Assembly (NCBI GenBank): GCA_903888515.1
Contig: CAISTY010000231.1
Span: 1 to 64,000, forward strand
DNA: 64,000 bases
Source of the DNA: Akkermansiaceae bacterium
Lineage (GTDB): Bacteria > Verrucomicrobiota > Verrucomicrobiia > Verrucomicrobiales > Akkermansiaceae
Direction of reading: 5' to 3'
Made by a program: the position numbers and the translations under genes. Positions 19,001 to 25,300 of this stretch are shown one piece after another. The first letter of the stretch is position 1, and every line of letters starts with the position of its first letter. Below the pieces are notes generated by a model. That model was not told where the DNA came from, did no database searches, and saw only the letters and a program-made list of their open reading frames with translations.

Positions 19001-21137
19001 GCGCCTCGGGCAAGCCTTCGGTAAACAGCCCGAAAATAGGAAAGGAGCCATAGACCGCCTCCTCAAAGGCCATCTCGGGTGAGTTCGGATCATTCGCAGC
19101 CTGGATCATCTGATAGAGCGTAATGCCGCCGCCCACGCCGATATAGAGTACCGTGGCACCCCAGCTTTTCGGCGACCCTTTTTGGGCGATTTCACCGACT
19201 TTGGCGGGGTTCAATCCGGCGGCTTTGGCCTTGGCCAATTGCCGCAGCACTGCCAGTTCGCTTTCGCGGAAGCCCATCCGCAGGAGTTCCACATCCGCAA
19301 CCGATGAGATCCACTGGACGAGCGCATCCAAATCCGTGGCCATCTGCAATGTGGGCCCCTTGCTGCGGTATTGGCTGAGAATGCGCAGGCTGTCCTCAAG
19401 CGTGGTGCCCGGAGGTGCCATCGAATGAAAGCTGGCCAACTCCGCCAAATCCCGCCGCAATCCGGCGACTGCGGTTTTCATTTCTTCGGTAAGTTCCTTC
19501 TCCGCCTGGGCCATTGCGATGGCTTCGGCGACCGCCTTGTCATTCATGCGTCCCTGTTTTCCGGCCATATCTAACAGGCGAACAAGCATATCCTTCGCGC
19601 CATTCATTTCCTTTTTCGCGCCCTCCGCCATATACTCCAGCAAGGCCGCGTATTCCGCACGATAGGGAATTTCATTGGGCAAGTCCTTGGACAACTGGAG
19701 CAACTGGTTCTGATTGAGCTTCGCGTAGCCGGCCAGTTGTTCCTGGCTCATGAGATAGTCGTAAATCCGATGAAACTCCACATCCAGTTCACGACCTTTG
19801 AGCTTCGCGGCCTGGGACATGATGGAATTGGCATGAATCTGCTCCATCACCTCGACATTGGACATCTTGACGGCTTCCCACAGGATTTCCTGCCCCGCGC
19901 GACTGAACGCGGCTTCATCGGTGCCGAAACGGAGGAGGATTTCCCGCACCGCCGCCAAATCCTCGCGTGACGCCTTGGCAATGACCTCGGCAGTGGTGAT
20001 GATGTTTTCATACGCGGCATGGTTCATCAGGGTCTGCGCATCCGACGGCTTCAATGCCTTGAGCATCCGTTCCAAGCCCTTGGCTTGCTCACGGGCACCA
20101 CGGCTGTCGCGCTGAAGCCACTCGGCATATTCCGTGGCCACCCGTGAGAAATTGAACACGCACTGCAACGGCTCATCCACGGCGAGCCCCAGTTCCTTCA
20201 AAATGTCATCCGACAATCCGCTGATCACGCGTTCCTGTCCGCCTTGCAGGGAGCCCACCTTGTTGACCGACCAGACACGGCCTTTTTTCGTGGCGTAGTC
20301 CGTGGCAAACGCACGGCCCGACTCTCCCGGATAGACTTCAGGATTCAACACCGCCCGCTGCTGCGCCCTGAGATTGCGCAGCAGCAATTCGTTGCTGCTC
20401 TCCCGTAGCAAAGCGGCCCCCTTCTCGGTCGGCAGCTTCCGCGCTTCCTGCAGCAACGATCCTAACTGTTTATATCCGAAATCATCCAGCGTGGAGACGA
20501 AAATCTCGAAGCGTTCGACTGTTAGGCGCACCTGTCTGCCCATGGTGGAAAACACATCATCGCCTTCCACCCCCAGAATCCGGTTGATCTCCTTGTCGAG
20601 CATTCCGTTGAACTCGCGAGCCGCCTCCGGGCCTCCATGCACGATGGCATCCATGTCCCCGGCATTGAGTTCCGTCGCCCATGAGCCCATGGCAATCACG
20701 GCCTGTGTCCGCGCCTGTCCGCCCTGACTGCGCAACATGGCAAGCACGCGTTTCACCACCCGCTGCCGGGCACCCAGAATCTTGTTCACCAACTCCGACT
20801 GCTTGGCGCCTTTGAGACGCCATGCGGCAATCAGTTTGTTAAAATCCTGCGGTTGTGACATCAGATAGAGCATGTCCCGTTCGCTCACTCCGTCCAGGCC
20901 CCGCTTGAGGACAGCGTCCGCAAATTCCAGATAAGTCTTTGGGATGCTTCCTTGATTCAAGACGCCCGCGACCACGTTCGCTCCGGACGGCACGCCCGCT
21001 GGATCCGGTTGGGTTTCCGCCGGACCGGTTTTCGGCGGCGGGGTTTTTTCCCAAGGCAGTTTGAGTTGCGCCACGGAGGTGGCGGCACTGAGCAAGATGA
21101 TGAGGCACGAAACAAGGCGTAGAAACATGGGTTTCAT
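13056..21137 (-). CDS. Giant secreted multidomain protein B with HEMTH metallopeptidase-like motif and Ig-like array
   Basis: 2693 residues from the ATG at 21137; longer in-frame starts lack a signal. The signal peptide ends SVA and the mature protein begins QLKLPWEKTPPPK. Order: long helical region (about 60-1190) with a hydrophobic segment near 730-760 (GMALLEALGLAFPEVGAVAL); an HExxH zinc-peptidase signature HEMTHH at about 1225 with acidic residues downstream (FLEQELGAM); a tandem tetrapeptide linker of about 14 units (DPTK/EPIK/NPTK, about 1351-1411); Ig/PKD-like domains (about 1450-2510), the last two nearly identical (PPYTYSWTS...); Pro-rich linkers between them; and a C-terminal beta domain (about 2590-2693). 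The segment PEMAFEEAVYGSFPIFG resembles PEQAFENLGTALFRAKVPG of giant A, suggesting common ancestry. The peptidase role is inferred from the motif only. Confidence 0.9.
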   Translation of the reverse strand: MKPMFLRLVSCLIILLSAATSVAQLKLPWEKTPPPKTGPAETQPDPAGVPSGANVVAGVLNQGSIPKTYLEFADAVLKRGLDGVSERDMLYLMSQPQDFNKLIAAWRLKGAKQSELVNKILGARQRVVKRVLAMLRSQGGQARTQAVIAMGSWATELNAGDMDAIVHGGPEAAREFNGMLDKEINRILGVEGDDVFSTMGRQVRLTVERFEIFVSTLDDFGYKQLGSLLQEARKLPTEKGAALLRESSNELLLRNLRAQQRAVLNPEVYPGESGRAFATDYATKKGRVWSVNKVGSLQGGQERVISGLSDDILKELGLAVDEPLQCVFNFSRVATEYAEWLQRDSRGAREQAKGLERMLKALKPSDAQTLMNHAAYENIITTAEVIAKASREDLAAVREILLRFGTDEAAFSRAGQEILWEAVKMSNVEVMEQIHANSIMSQAAKLKGRELDVEFHRIYDYLMSQEQLAGYAKLNQNQLLQLSKDLPNEIPYRAEYAALLEYMAEGAKKEMNGAKDMLVRLLDMAGKQGRMNDKAVAEAIAMAQAEKELTEEMKTAVAGLRRDLAELASFHSMAPPGTTLEDSLRILSQYRSKGPTLQMATDLDALVQWISSVADVELLRMGFRESELAVLRQLAKAKAAGLNPAKVGEIAQKGSPKSWGATVLYIGVGGGITLYQMIQAANDPNSPEMAFEEAVYGSFPIFGLFTEGLPEALASGMDADGKKLAGQTGMALLEALGLAFPEVGAVALVGYLGFTGGSAISANADERQFIQALYAAMDANGELQTVDGPVLSFAVMPPAEIGKSEDGKRVVMRHTPAFDDCYTPKGAVKLKPLGGKEPYPMALNTALRSYAQRHFWEGNPNLALWEAAVRRYFPDLDLNAVEAWNFSAVAEQAVSVSGKPFRAGAHLVRRYVHERDFLTEAALRQIAGRLATIRSSSGKSADWAKQLAEIDKGLHAGDQLVLAATAEETSFVSGMLEAAATSNTRTEQLANLWKRYLKTYGDALKYLNDRVAKVYEDAGLDVPEGTAFFGLIGVEAKDAPNIQKAYETFNGVFLTAVEDFKMAKGGPVNAKDAFDADVWKRLQNVSLRLLHPGTGARASGLAKEREEILNEIRKHYNTRKPESDVKAAILAEIQIYQKQFDQTGFGAAICLGDPGIFRKAADKNMNRFIVGEEGKKLVDARPDSRAYHATWDYIGLTADIVFPFDPRKLGGANKDRYQQRQTMMHEMTHHIEWLANVKTKTKPHSERNTNYQDMVVNQLKKWADTEQQIQDNKYSPNYVKHLRFLEQELGAMRAGSASDGVPPDSDLENLTGFRVRFEDIRELYLTGKCGPNLQKLASLPPDYEPPDLDDLTKDPIKEPIKEPIKEPIKDPIKNPTKDPTKNPTKDPTKDPTKDPTKDPTKDPTKEPVKDPATNPNTKAGLAQGVTEVILQVDSRPARIGQSIRVNVTLPQTPDLGACRVVWSHGVGNHRSCTIPAKEGGKFQVQVEYFGKDKAGKEYLAARGVCDAVVLFKTKITAPAEVLYSEIFEMSAIPDPLIVPLMDHYSWYGGTLISPTLDGNPSATKNSSVRMQFVPDDHMTSTGADGKPELKPTTITVALADALGNEVDKATQAILVRPARFSTTAGGNWEGGNQGNALDMKRKDVVLKGNAGTGTVSANVHAGWALRSGQEEVDAWLAKIRIEKPNMKSFSIGDFKGYIVEEPLTYKQAAYSGDVGWTAHEGIMAGGAGAVVKGRAAIHFKYSVSSGTASGVEIGKAPYESEGTAARNEARAILDGLKVTADGNIKVVPWTSAKVETPKEMKVTLTAATTKPKYAQAVDVTATVTGGTAPYKYEWTGDHAGKGNKVTFVSRMPGNQKLSVKVTDATGNAALGEVVMTVEATNTTIKGLPAQIVYGQSAEISTNIPANDPSHGAVTDLDGEVASDRHAVWHATPNLTFNPPQGATTHVTFSEMGKIKIWATLHAKDGSTVGEADQAVCEVVAPRISLEFSPSSGAKIGEEVKATLKTAPLVPEELLRIVWLEPATSQKLELNKSGTQISFKAPEPGKPIAFHAVLRVPGSGETIGEVKGTYSGSNYQVTVKVLDPETTRATYWDPVRKAHVSPPKGTFVVDERVRLRAELVGVPKVDEVRWAWKPNEGTNLTADGGNENTASRHEPGSAEVNVIARDKEGRTLGAGTVTFGVVGAESNPAAVPAVPLNVSLPARVQVPQGEKFSLKTQVVGGKPPYTFRWYRNGMLLKLASADGQGTARESASMKVEVVDATGQMQSQTCQLEVLPATATPPLITPPTPPTPVPTPKPPVTLPPPKDPATKVPEKNDDKVPVAAALSVTLNKNLIQVAPAESFRLMAQPAGGKPPYTYSWTSNGSLTEIKTIGLKATRSQDTTFTVNVRDSDGKTATATCQVKVQPATNVNPPEKPTPPPAPDLTKKPPVTLPPTKDPAVKVPAKNDDKSPVAAVLAVTLSQNLIKVAPAESFSLKAQPAGGKPPYTYSWTSDGILTKAKSGAIKATRTKDSSLTVEVRDSAGKTVSATCQIKVQPAATAGPPAKPPTPQPPSKPPVTPPPTQDPATSVADNGKVPPVVKPPVQAGVSAYAGEHPVTLTYSKATPSGITSQTCTLEIKPNGDLKITSTSSLMSDMYGKVDAGGNIKAQAVLGQNSRLFEGRFAGPTSASGKWNYKDSFVGTYGGTWTTTGKTGKP
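16912..17085 (-). repeat. 12-bp tandem repeat encoding DPTK-type linker
   Basis: About 14 units of a 12-bp repeat (plus-strand form near GGGTCCTTGGTA) encode tetrapeptides DPTK, NPTK, EPIK and DPIK in giant protein B. Each unit is four codons, so unit number can change without a frameshift. It separates the HEMTH region from the Ig-like array. Confidence 0.9.
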
Positions 21138-21362
21138 CAATTCTTTTCCGGTTGTGGTGAGTCGGGATGCCTGGCATCCGGGTCTCTGGCGATGGCAATT
21201 CGCCGGGATCCGGGCATGAGATTTGCATCCATCTTGTGCAAGGATGCTGCAGATACCCATCGCGGACCGAACTGTCAAGTTTGGAATGGCACGCTGGAAT
21301 GGCACACCATATTTTTCAGGATCGTAGTTGCACAGGCGCATGGAAATGGCTAAGTCACACCA

Positions 21363-22055
21363 ATGAGCTTGCAGGCATTTTGCTCCCAGTGCGGCGCGTC
21401 CCTCGGGGAGGCCGCGAAATTTTGCAGCAAGTGCGGACATCCGTCCGGCAAATCCACAGACGCCGGCGGGAACGCTGCCGGCGGGCTGGCTTGGCAGGCC
21501 GACATGACACTGCTCAATAACCGGTTTTTTCTAGCGGATTTTGCGAAGTGGCTGGGTTGGACCTTGGTGATATCCCTGGCGATTTTCCTGCCGCTTTTTG
21601 GGATTCCCGGAGGGGTGGACGGGGTGTGGACGGCCTTGTTGATCACCGGCATCGGAGCGGTGTTATTGATATTCAGCACGCTGTTGTTTGTGCTGATCAT
21701 GGGCAACCGGGTGCCGATGGAATTCACACTCAACAGTGACGGCATCCAAATGCGGACGGGGTCCAGGCGCATGCAGGGCATCAACCTGATCGCCATCATT
21801 TTCGGCGTGCTGGCACGCAAGCCCGGTGCCATCGGTGCCGGGGCCCTCGGCCTGTCCGGGCAAAACACCCGCATCGCATGGAACGAATTGCGCAAAATCC
21901 AATTCCATCCCGCCCAGCGCGTCATCTTCCTCAAGGGCGGCATCTTGTCGCGCATCCGGCTTTATTGCATCGCGCAAAACTATCAGGCGGTCGCCGCGAT
22001 GGTCGAGGAAAGGGGACTCCAACAATCGCCCCAGGCAAGCATCCTGCGCTGTTAG
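21363..22055 (+). CDS. Zinc-ribbon membrane protein with PH-like domain
   Basis: 230 residues. An N-terminal zinc ribbon (FCSQCG, FCSKCG, residues 6-27) is followed by two transmembrane helices (about 55-75 and 82-108) and a C-terminal beta-rich part beginning VPMEFTLNSDGIQMR with IAWNELRKIQF, the pattern of bacterial PH-like domains fused to membrane helices. The start at 21363 sits about 225 bp upstream of, and divergent from, giant gene B, so the two may share a regulatory region. It is followed by two same-strand genes, a second zinc-ribbon protein and the QLKLPWE protein, with gaps of 25 and 50 bp, suggesting an operon. Confidence 0.85.
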   Translation: MSLQAFCSQCGASLGEAAKFCSKCGHPSGKSTDAGGNAAGGLAWQADMTLLNNRFFLADFAKWLGWTLVISLAIFLPLFGIPGGVDGVWTALLITGIGAVLLIFSTLLFVLIMGNRVPMEFTLNSDGIQMRTGSRRMQGINLIAIIFGVLARKPGAIGAGALGLSGQNTRIAWNELRKIQFHPAQRVIFLKGGILSRIRLYCIAQNYQAVAAMVEERGLQQSPQASILRC

Positions 22056-22080
22056 TCAAAACGATCACCCTGTATTTCCC

Positions 22081-22455
22081 ATGAACCCTCCAAATCCAAT
22101 CTGTGAGAATTGTGGTGTGCCGGCCAATCCCGGCGCGTGCTTCTGCAAATCATGCGGCCAACCGATAGGGGAGGAGCCAGCCGCCACGCGTCCCAACATG
22201 ACATTCTGGCTGATAGTTCCATTCATCCCCTTCGTGAACTTCCTTGCCTGCTGGTTCGCACCGATGCGCATCGGCCACAAGTTTTTCATGCTCGGCATTG
22301 TGATCGTCTTCTGGACGTGCGTGCTGGTGCCGGAAATCTGCAAGTCCGCGGCTTATTGTTTTGTGGGTTGTTTTTTCGTGGTGTTCTACTATGTGGCCCT
22401 TATCTGGACAACGCCGCCACCGCGTTCATCACGCTGCTCACCCACCTCCCCCTGA
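22081..22455 (+). CDS. Small zinc-ribbon membrane protein
   Basis: 124 residues from ATG 22081. An N-terminal zinc ribbon (ICENCG, FCKSCG) is followed by two or three hydrophobic helices (FWLIVPFIPFVNFLACWF; FFMLGIVIVFWTCVLV; FVGCFFVVFYYVALIW) and a short polar tail. It lies between the PH-like zinc-ribbon gene and the QLKLPWE gene in the same direction. The third zinc-ribbon membrane protein of the locus; function unknown. Confidence 0.8.
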   Translation: MNPPNPICENCGVPANPGACFCKSCGQPIGEEPAATRPNMTFWLIVPFIPFVNFLACWFAPMRIGHKFFMLGIVIVFWTCVLVPEICKSAAYCFVGCFFVVFYYVALIWTTPPPRSSRCSPTSP

Positions 22456-22505
22456 CTTTCAAGATCTTGATCGATAAAACAGAATTCAAATTGAAATAAA
22501 CCGCC

Positions 22506-23183
22506 ATGAAACCGCTGCCGATCCGCCTCCTTCCGTTAATCCTCCTGTTTCTATCAGCCACAGGTTCCCAAGCCCAGTTGAAGCTGCCATGGGAGAAATC
22601 ACCGCCGCCCAAGGCGCAACCCGCCCAGCCTAACACACCGCAACCAGCCGATGACGAACCGCCCGCCCGGATCAATTCCCCGGATGGCAATACCGCAGTG
22701 CGCATCCAGCAAAAGGCGATGCCCGGCACCGATGGTGTCACGGATTTTTTCACGCTTGAGATATTGCAGGAAGGCAAGGTGGTGGCCCGCGTTCCGACCG
22801 AAGGATATTTGATCTCTGCTTACTGGAGCGCCGACGGCCGCCTGCTCGCCGTGAACAATCGCCGCGGCAATTCGGGCGATTATCTATGGGTCTTTTCGCT
22901 GCCGGACGGCGCCTGCCTCAAAAAGGCTGACGACGATACAGGCACGCGCTGGTTTGAAACGGCAACCCAGGCAATCGCAGCCAAGATCCAGAACGCCAAG
23001 GCAGATGACGTTTATAAGAGCTGGCTCACCGCGGGCGGATGGTCCGCAAACGGCGAACTGTTACTCAACGTCCGCATCCGTTATCGCGGCAAGGGTGTCG
23101 GCGTTTTCAATTTCTCCGCCCCGGCCGCTTTCAAGAACGGCAAGTGGACCACCATGCCAGGCACGATCCAGGCAGACCCGTGA
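22506..23183 (+). CDS. Secreted protein with mature N-terminus QLKLPWE (copy 3)
   Basis: 225 residues. The signal peptide ends SQA; the mature protein begins QLKLPWEKSPPPK, as in the proteins at 1766-2854 and 13056-21137. The rest is beta-rich, with SPDGNTAVRIQQKAM, an SADGRLLAVNNRRGNSGDYL segment and GGWSANGELLLNVRI, which look like blades of a WD40/TolB-like propeller, though 225 residues is too short for a full propeller. Last gene of the 21363-23183 group and directly followed by MITE copy B. Confidence 0.85.
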   Translation: MKPLPIRLLPLILLFLSATGSQAQLKLPWEKSPPPKAQPAQPNTPQPADDEPPARINSPDGNTAVRIQQKAMPGTDGVTDFFTLEILQEGKVVARVPTEGYLISAYWSADGRLLAVNNRRGNSGDYLWVFSLPDGACLKKADDDTGTRWFETATQAIAAKIQNAKADDVYKSWLTAGGWSANGELLLNVRIRYRGKGVGVFNFSAPAAFKNGKWTTMPGTIQADP

Positions 23184-23225
23184 CGGCCCGTGTATCATGG
23201 CTGCACCACGCGAATGCCATGAACC

Positions 23226-23420
23226 TACTGAGCAGTCCCTGGGTTGGAATACATTCAGTTAGCCGCAAAGAGGCACAGAAACCACAAAAGTAGCGCGGCT
23301 GCGCCTCAGACAGAAGACTTGAAGACAGAAGACAGAAGACCGGAAAACTTGACCTTATTGCGTATCTTGCGCATTTTTGCGGCAAAAAATACTGTAGGGC
23401 AAACCAAGAACTCATCAGTA
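23226..23420 (+). mobile_element. 195-bp MITE, copy B
   Basis: Inverted copy of 11598-11792, of equal length and with the same imperfect terminal inverted repeats beginning TACTGA. With copy A it encloses 11793-23225, including giant gene B and two zinc-ribbon genes. It carries no gene. Confidence 0.8.
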
Positions 23421-23562
23421 GGCAGGGACGCCTTTGCCCTCGCTTCGCTCACGCCATGCCAGAGTGCGCTTCGCGATCCAGTGACCGCCGTTTTGTAAAC
23501 GGCTACCACGTTCCGTGGCGTCCGGGAGAATGGTTAGTGAATGACCGGGCCGGAACGTCATC

Positions 23563-23943
23563 TCATTCCCACCTCATTCTCACGGACCGTTCGGAAAACA
23601 GTTGGATTTCAATGTTGGATTGACACTGTCGATGGACATTTCGGGCGGCGCGTGGTGTGAGGGGGAAGACCATGGGAAGAGGGAGAGAATGGAGAATGAC
23701 GAATGACGATTGTTGATTTTTGATTGGGAAGAGGAAGACCTGGTTGCCATCCACTTCAAAAAGCGCCCGGTAATCCCCGGCCCGCATGCGGTATTCCGGG
23801 AAATGATTGCTGAGGCGTTTCACATCGCCCCGCAAATTCTCTTCCAACCAGCGCAAACGTTCCACCACCCGGGCGAGCTCCGCCTTGGGTAGGCCCTTGA
23901 GATCCTTCTCTGCCTTGGGTTTGAGCTCGATGCGGTAGGTCAT
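23563..23943 (-). pseudogene. RelE/ParE-type toxin with a lost C-terminus
   Basis: The first 70 residues are typical of RelE/ParE toxins (YRIELKPKAEKDLKGLPKAE, then RLSNHFPEYRMRAGDYRALFEVDGNQV). After VDGNQV the frame runs into intergenic-type sequence (translated FPIKNQQSSFVILHS) and continues 45 residues without resemblance to the family, so the last strand of the toxin fold is missing. No antitoxin gene is visible on either side. It is probably an inactive remnant. Confidence 0.65.
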
Positions 23944-24323
23944 GGAAGTTCATGCGATGGGGTCAAATATGCGGAGGGTCCGGACGGCGGCCCTGACTGG
24001 GGCCTGCGCTTCACGCCCGCCAGGAAGAATTTCCTGGAAGAATTTCCTTGCGATCTGCCAAAACAATCCCTATGTTTCATTCCGATAGCCAGCCCTCCGG
24101 GTTTCTATCAGATTAACGGAAAATTGAACGCCCCCAACCCCAACCCCCATGGAGTAATGGAGTAATGGAGTAGTGGAAGAGGGAGTGATGGAGTATTGGA
24201 GTAGTGGAGTAATGTGCGAAACGTCATCTCTTCCACCACTCCAATACTCCAATACTCCACCACTCCAATACTCCAATACTCCAATACTCCAATACTCCTC
24301 TCTTCCACCACTCCACCACTCCA
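23944..24323. other. Intergenic region with short repeats
   Basis: No gene is seen here. It contains a short direct repeat (GGAAGAATTTCCT twice near 24020-24045) and the large imperfect palindrome described separately, which ends at the start codon of the next gene. Confidence 0.6.
24145..24320. repeat. Long imperfect inverted repeat built from GGAGTATT-type units
   Basis: The left arm (about 24145-24213) consists of units such as GGAGTAATGGAGTA and the right arm (about 24233-24320) of the complementary ACTCCAATACTCC units, with internal tandem repetition in both arms. The RNA could fold into a long hairpin. It ends a few bases before the ATG at 24324, so it lies in the 5' leader of the lipoprotein gene. 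No CRISPR-like spacer structure is present. Confidence 0.8.
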
Positions 24324-25154
24324 ATGAAAAACAACCATCACGCCCACCGTCCATACACTTCGCTTGTCCGCTCCGCTCTTGGCCTGATATTCATCGCCAC
24401 GTCCATCGGGTGCGCTCCCAAATCCGCCTGGGATGGCAAATACCGTGCCGACCGCAAGGAGCGGCTGACGCGTGGATGCACCTTCTACTTCGATGGTGCC
24501 GGTGGCGGCACCACAAAGTCTAACTACGCGGAGGGTGTCGTGGAGGGCATGCTTGCGGCGGGATACCGTGGCGCGGGTGAGCTTGTCTCCTGGGAGACCG
24601 GCAAGGGCTTGATGGCGGATCAGTATGCCAGCGTCGCCTACAAGCGGACCAAGGCGCAGGCGGGTGCCGTCCGCATCCGGAACTATCAGAAGGAACACCC
24701 CGCCGCGCCGGTGAACCTGCTCGGTTTCTCCGCCGGCACGGCCGAGGCCATCTTCGCACTCGAGGTGCTGCCGGAGACGGCGCCGGTGGATCAGGTCGTC
24801 TTGTTAGGCACATCCATCAGCCGTGACTACGACATGACCGAGGCGCTCAAGCGGGTGAAATACAAATTGTATATCTTCACCTCCACCCACGACCAAATGC
24901 TCGGGACACTGATGCCGCTCTCAGGAACCGCCGACCGGAAGTTCCACGACCCCGGCGCGGGCATCAAAGGATTTGTCCTCCCCGCCGGTGCCTCCGCCGC
25001 CACCCGCCAGCTATATGCTAACAAGATCGTCACCATCCCCTACTCCGGGGATTTCCGCAAAGACAAGGACATGGGACACCACTTCGACAATGTGAAGATG
25101 GAATTCATCCGTGACCAGGTGGCTCCCCTGCTCATCGGCCGGCCCGCCCGTTGA
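24324..25154 (+). CDS. Lipoprotein with alpha/beta-hydrolase-like fold
   Basis: 276 residues. A signal peptide with a lipobox-like SIGC (cysteine about residue 30) is followed by a soluble domain with FDGAGGG near the start of the fold and the nucleophile elbow GFSAG (about residue 136), then VVLLGTS and a late GHHFDN that could supply the catalytic histidine. This suggests a serine hydrolase on the outer or inner membrane. Substrate unknown; the family is common in Planctomycetes and Verrucomicrobia. Translation would begin directly after the repeat hairpin at 24145-24320. Confidence 0.75.
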   Translation: MKNNHHAHRPYTSLVRSALGLIFIATSIGCAPKSAWDGKYRADRKERLTRGCTFYFDGAGGGTTKSNYAEGVVEGMLAAGYRGAGELVSWETGKGLMADQYASVAYKRTKAQAGAVRIRNYQKEHPAAPVNLLGFSAGTAEAIFALEVLPETAPVDQVVLLGTSISRDYDMTEALKRVKYKLYIFTSTHDQMLGTLMPLSGTADRKFHDPGAGIKGFVLPAGASAATRQLYANKIVTIPYSGDFRKDKDMGHHFDNVKMEFIRDQVAPLLIGRPAR

Positions 25155-25300
25155 CCCATCACCCCGCCGCGCGGACCATCGGTCACGAATCTTTCACACG
25201 TGTGGATGGTATTTCCTCGCCGCGGCTATTTTGATTCGTTAATCTTTCGTTTGTCTGTGAAAAATCGAGATAGGCACGACCCACCCCGCAAACCAACCGT

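Noticed and set aside
23131-23415. Open frame of 94 codons through MITE copy B
   Set aside because: Translation of the repeat, as above.
24145-24320. Possible CRISPR array
   Set aside because: Repeat units are 8-14 bp, unspaced and palindromic; no spacers or cas genes.
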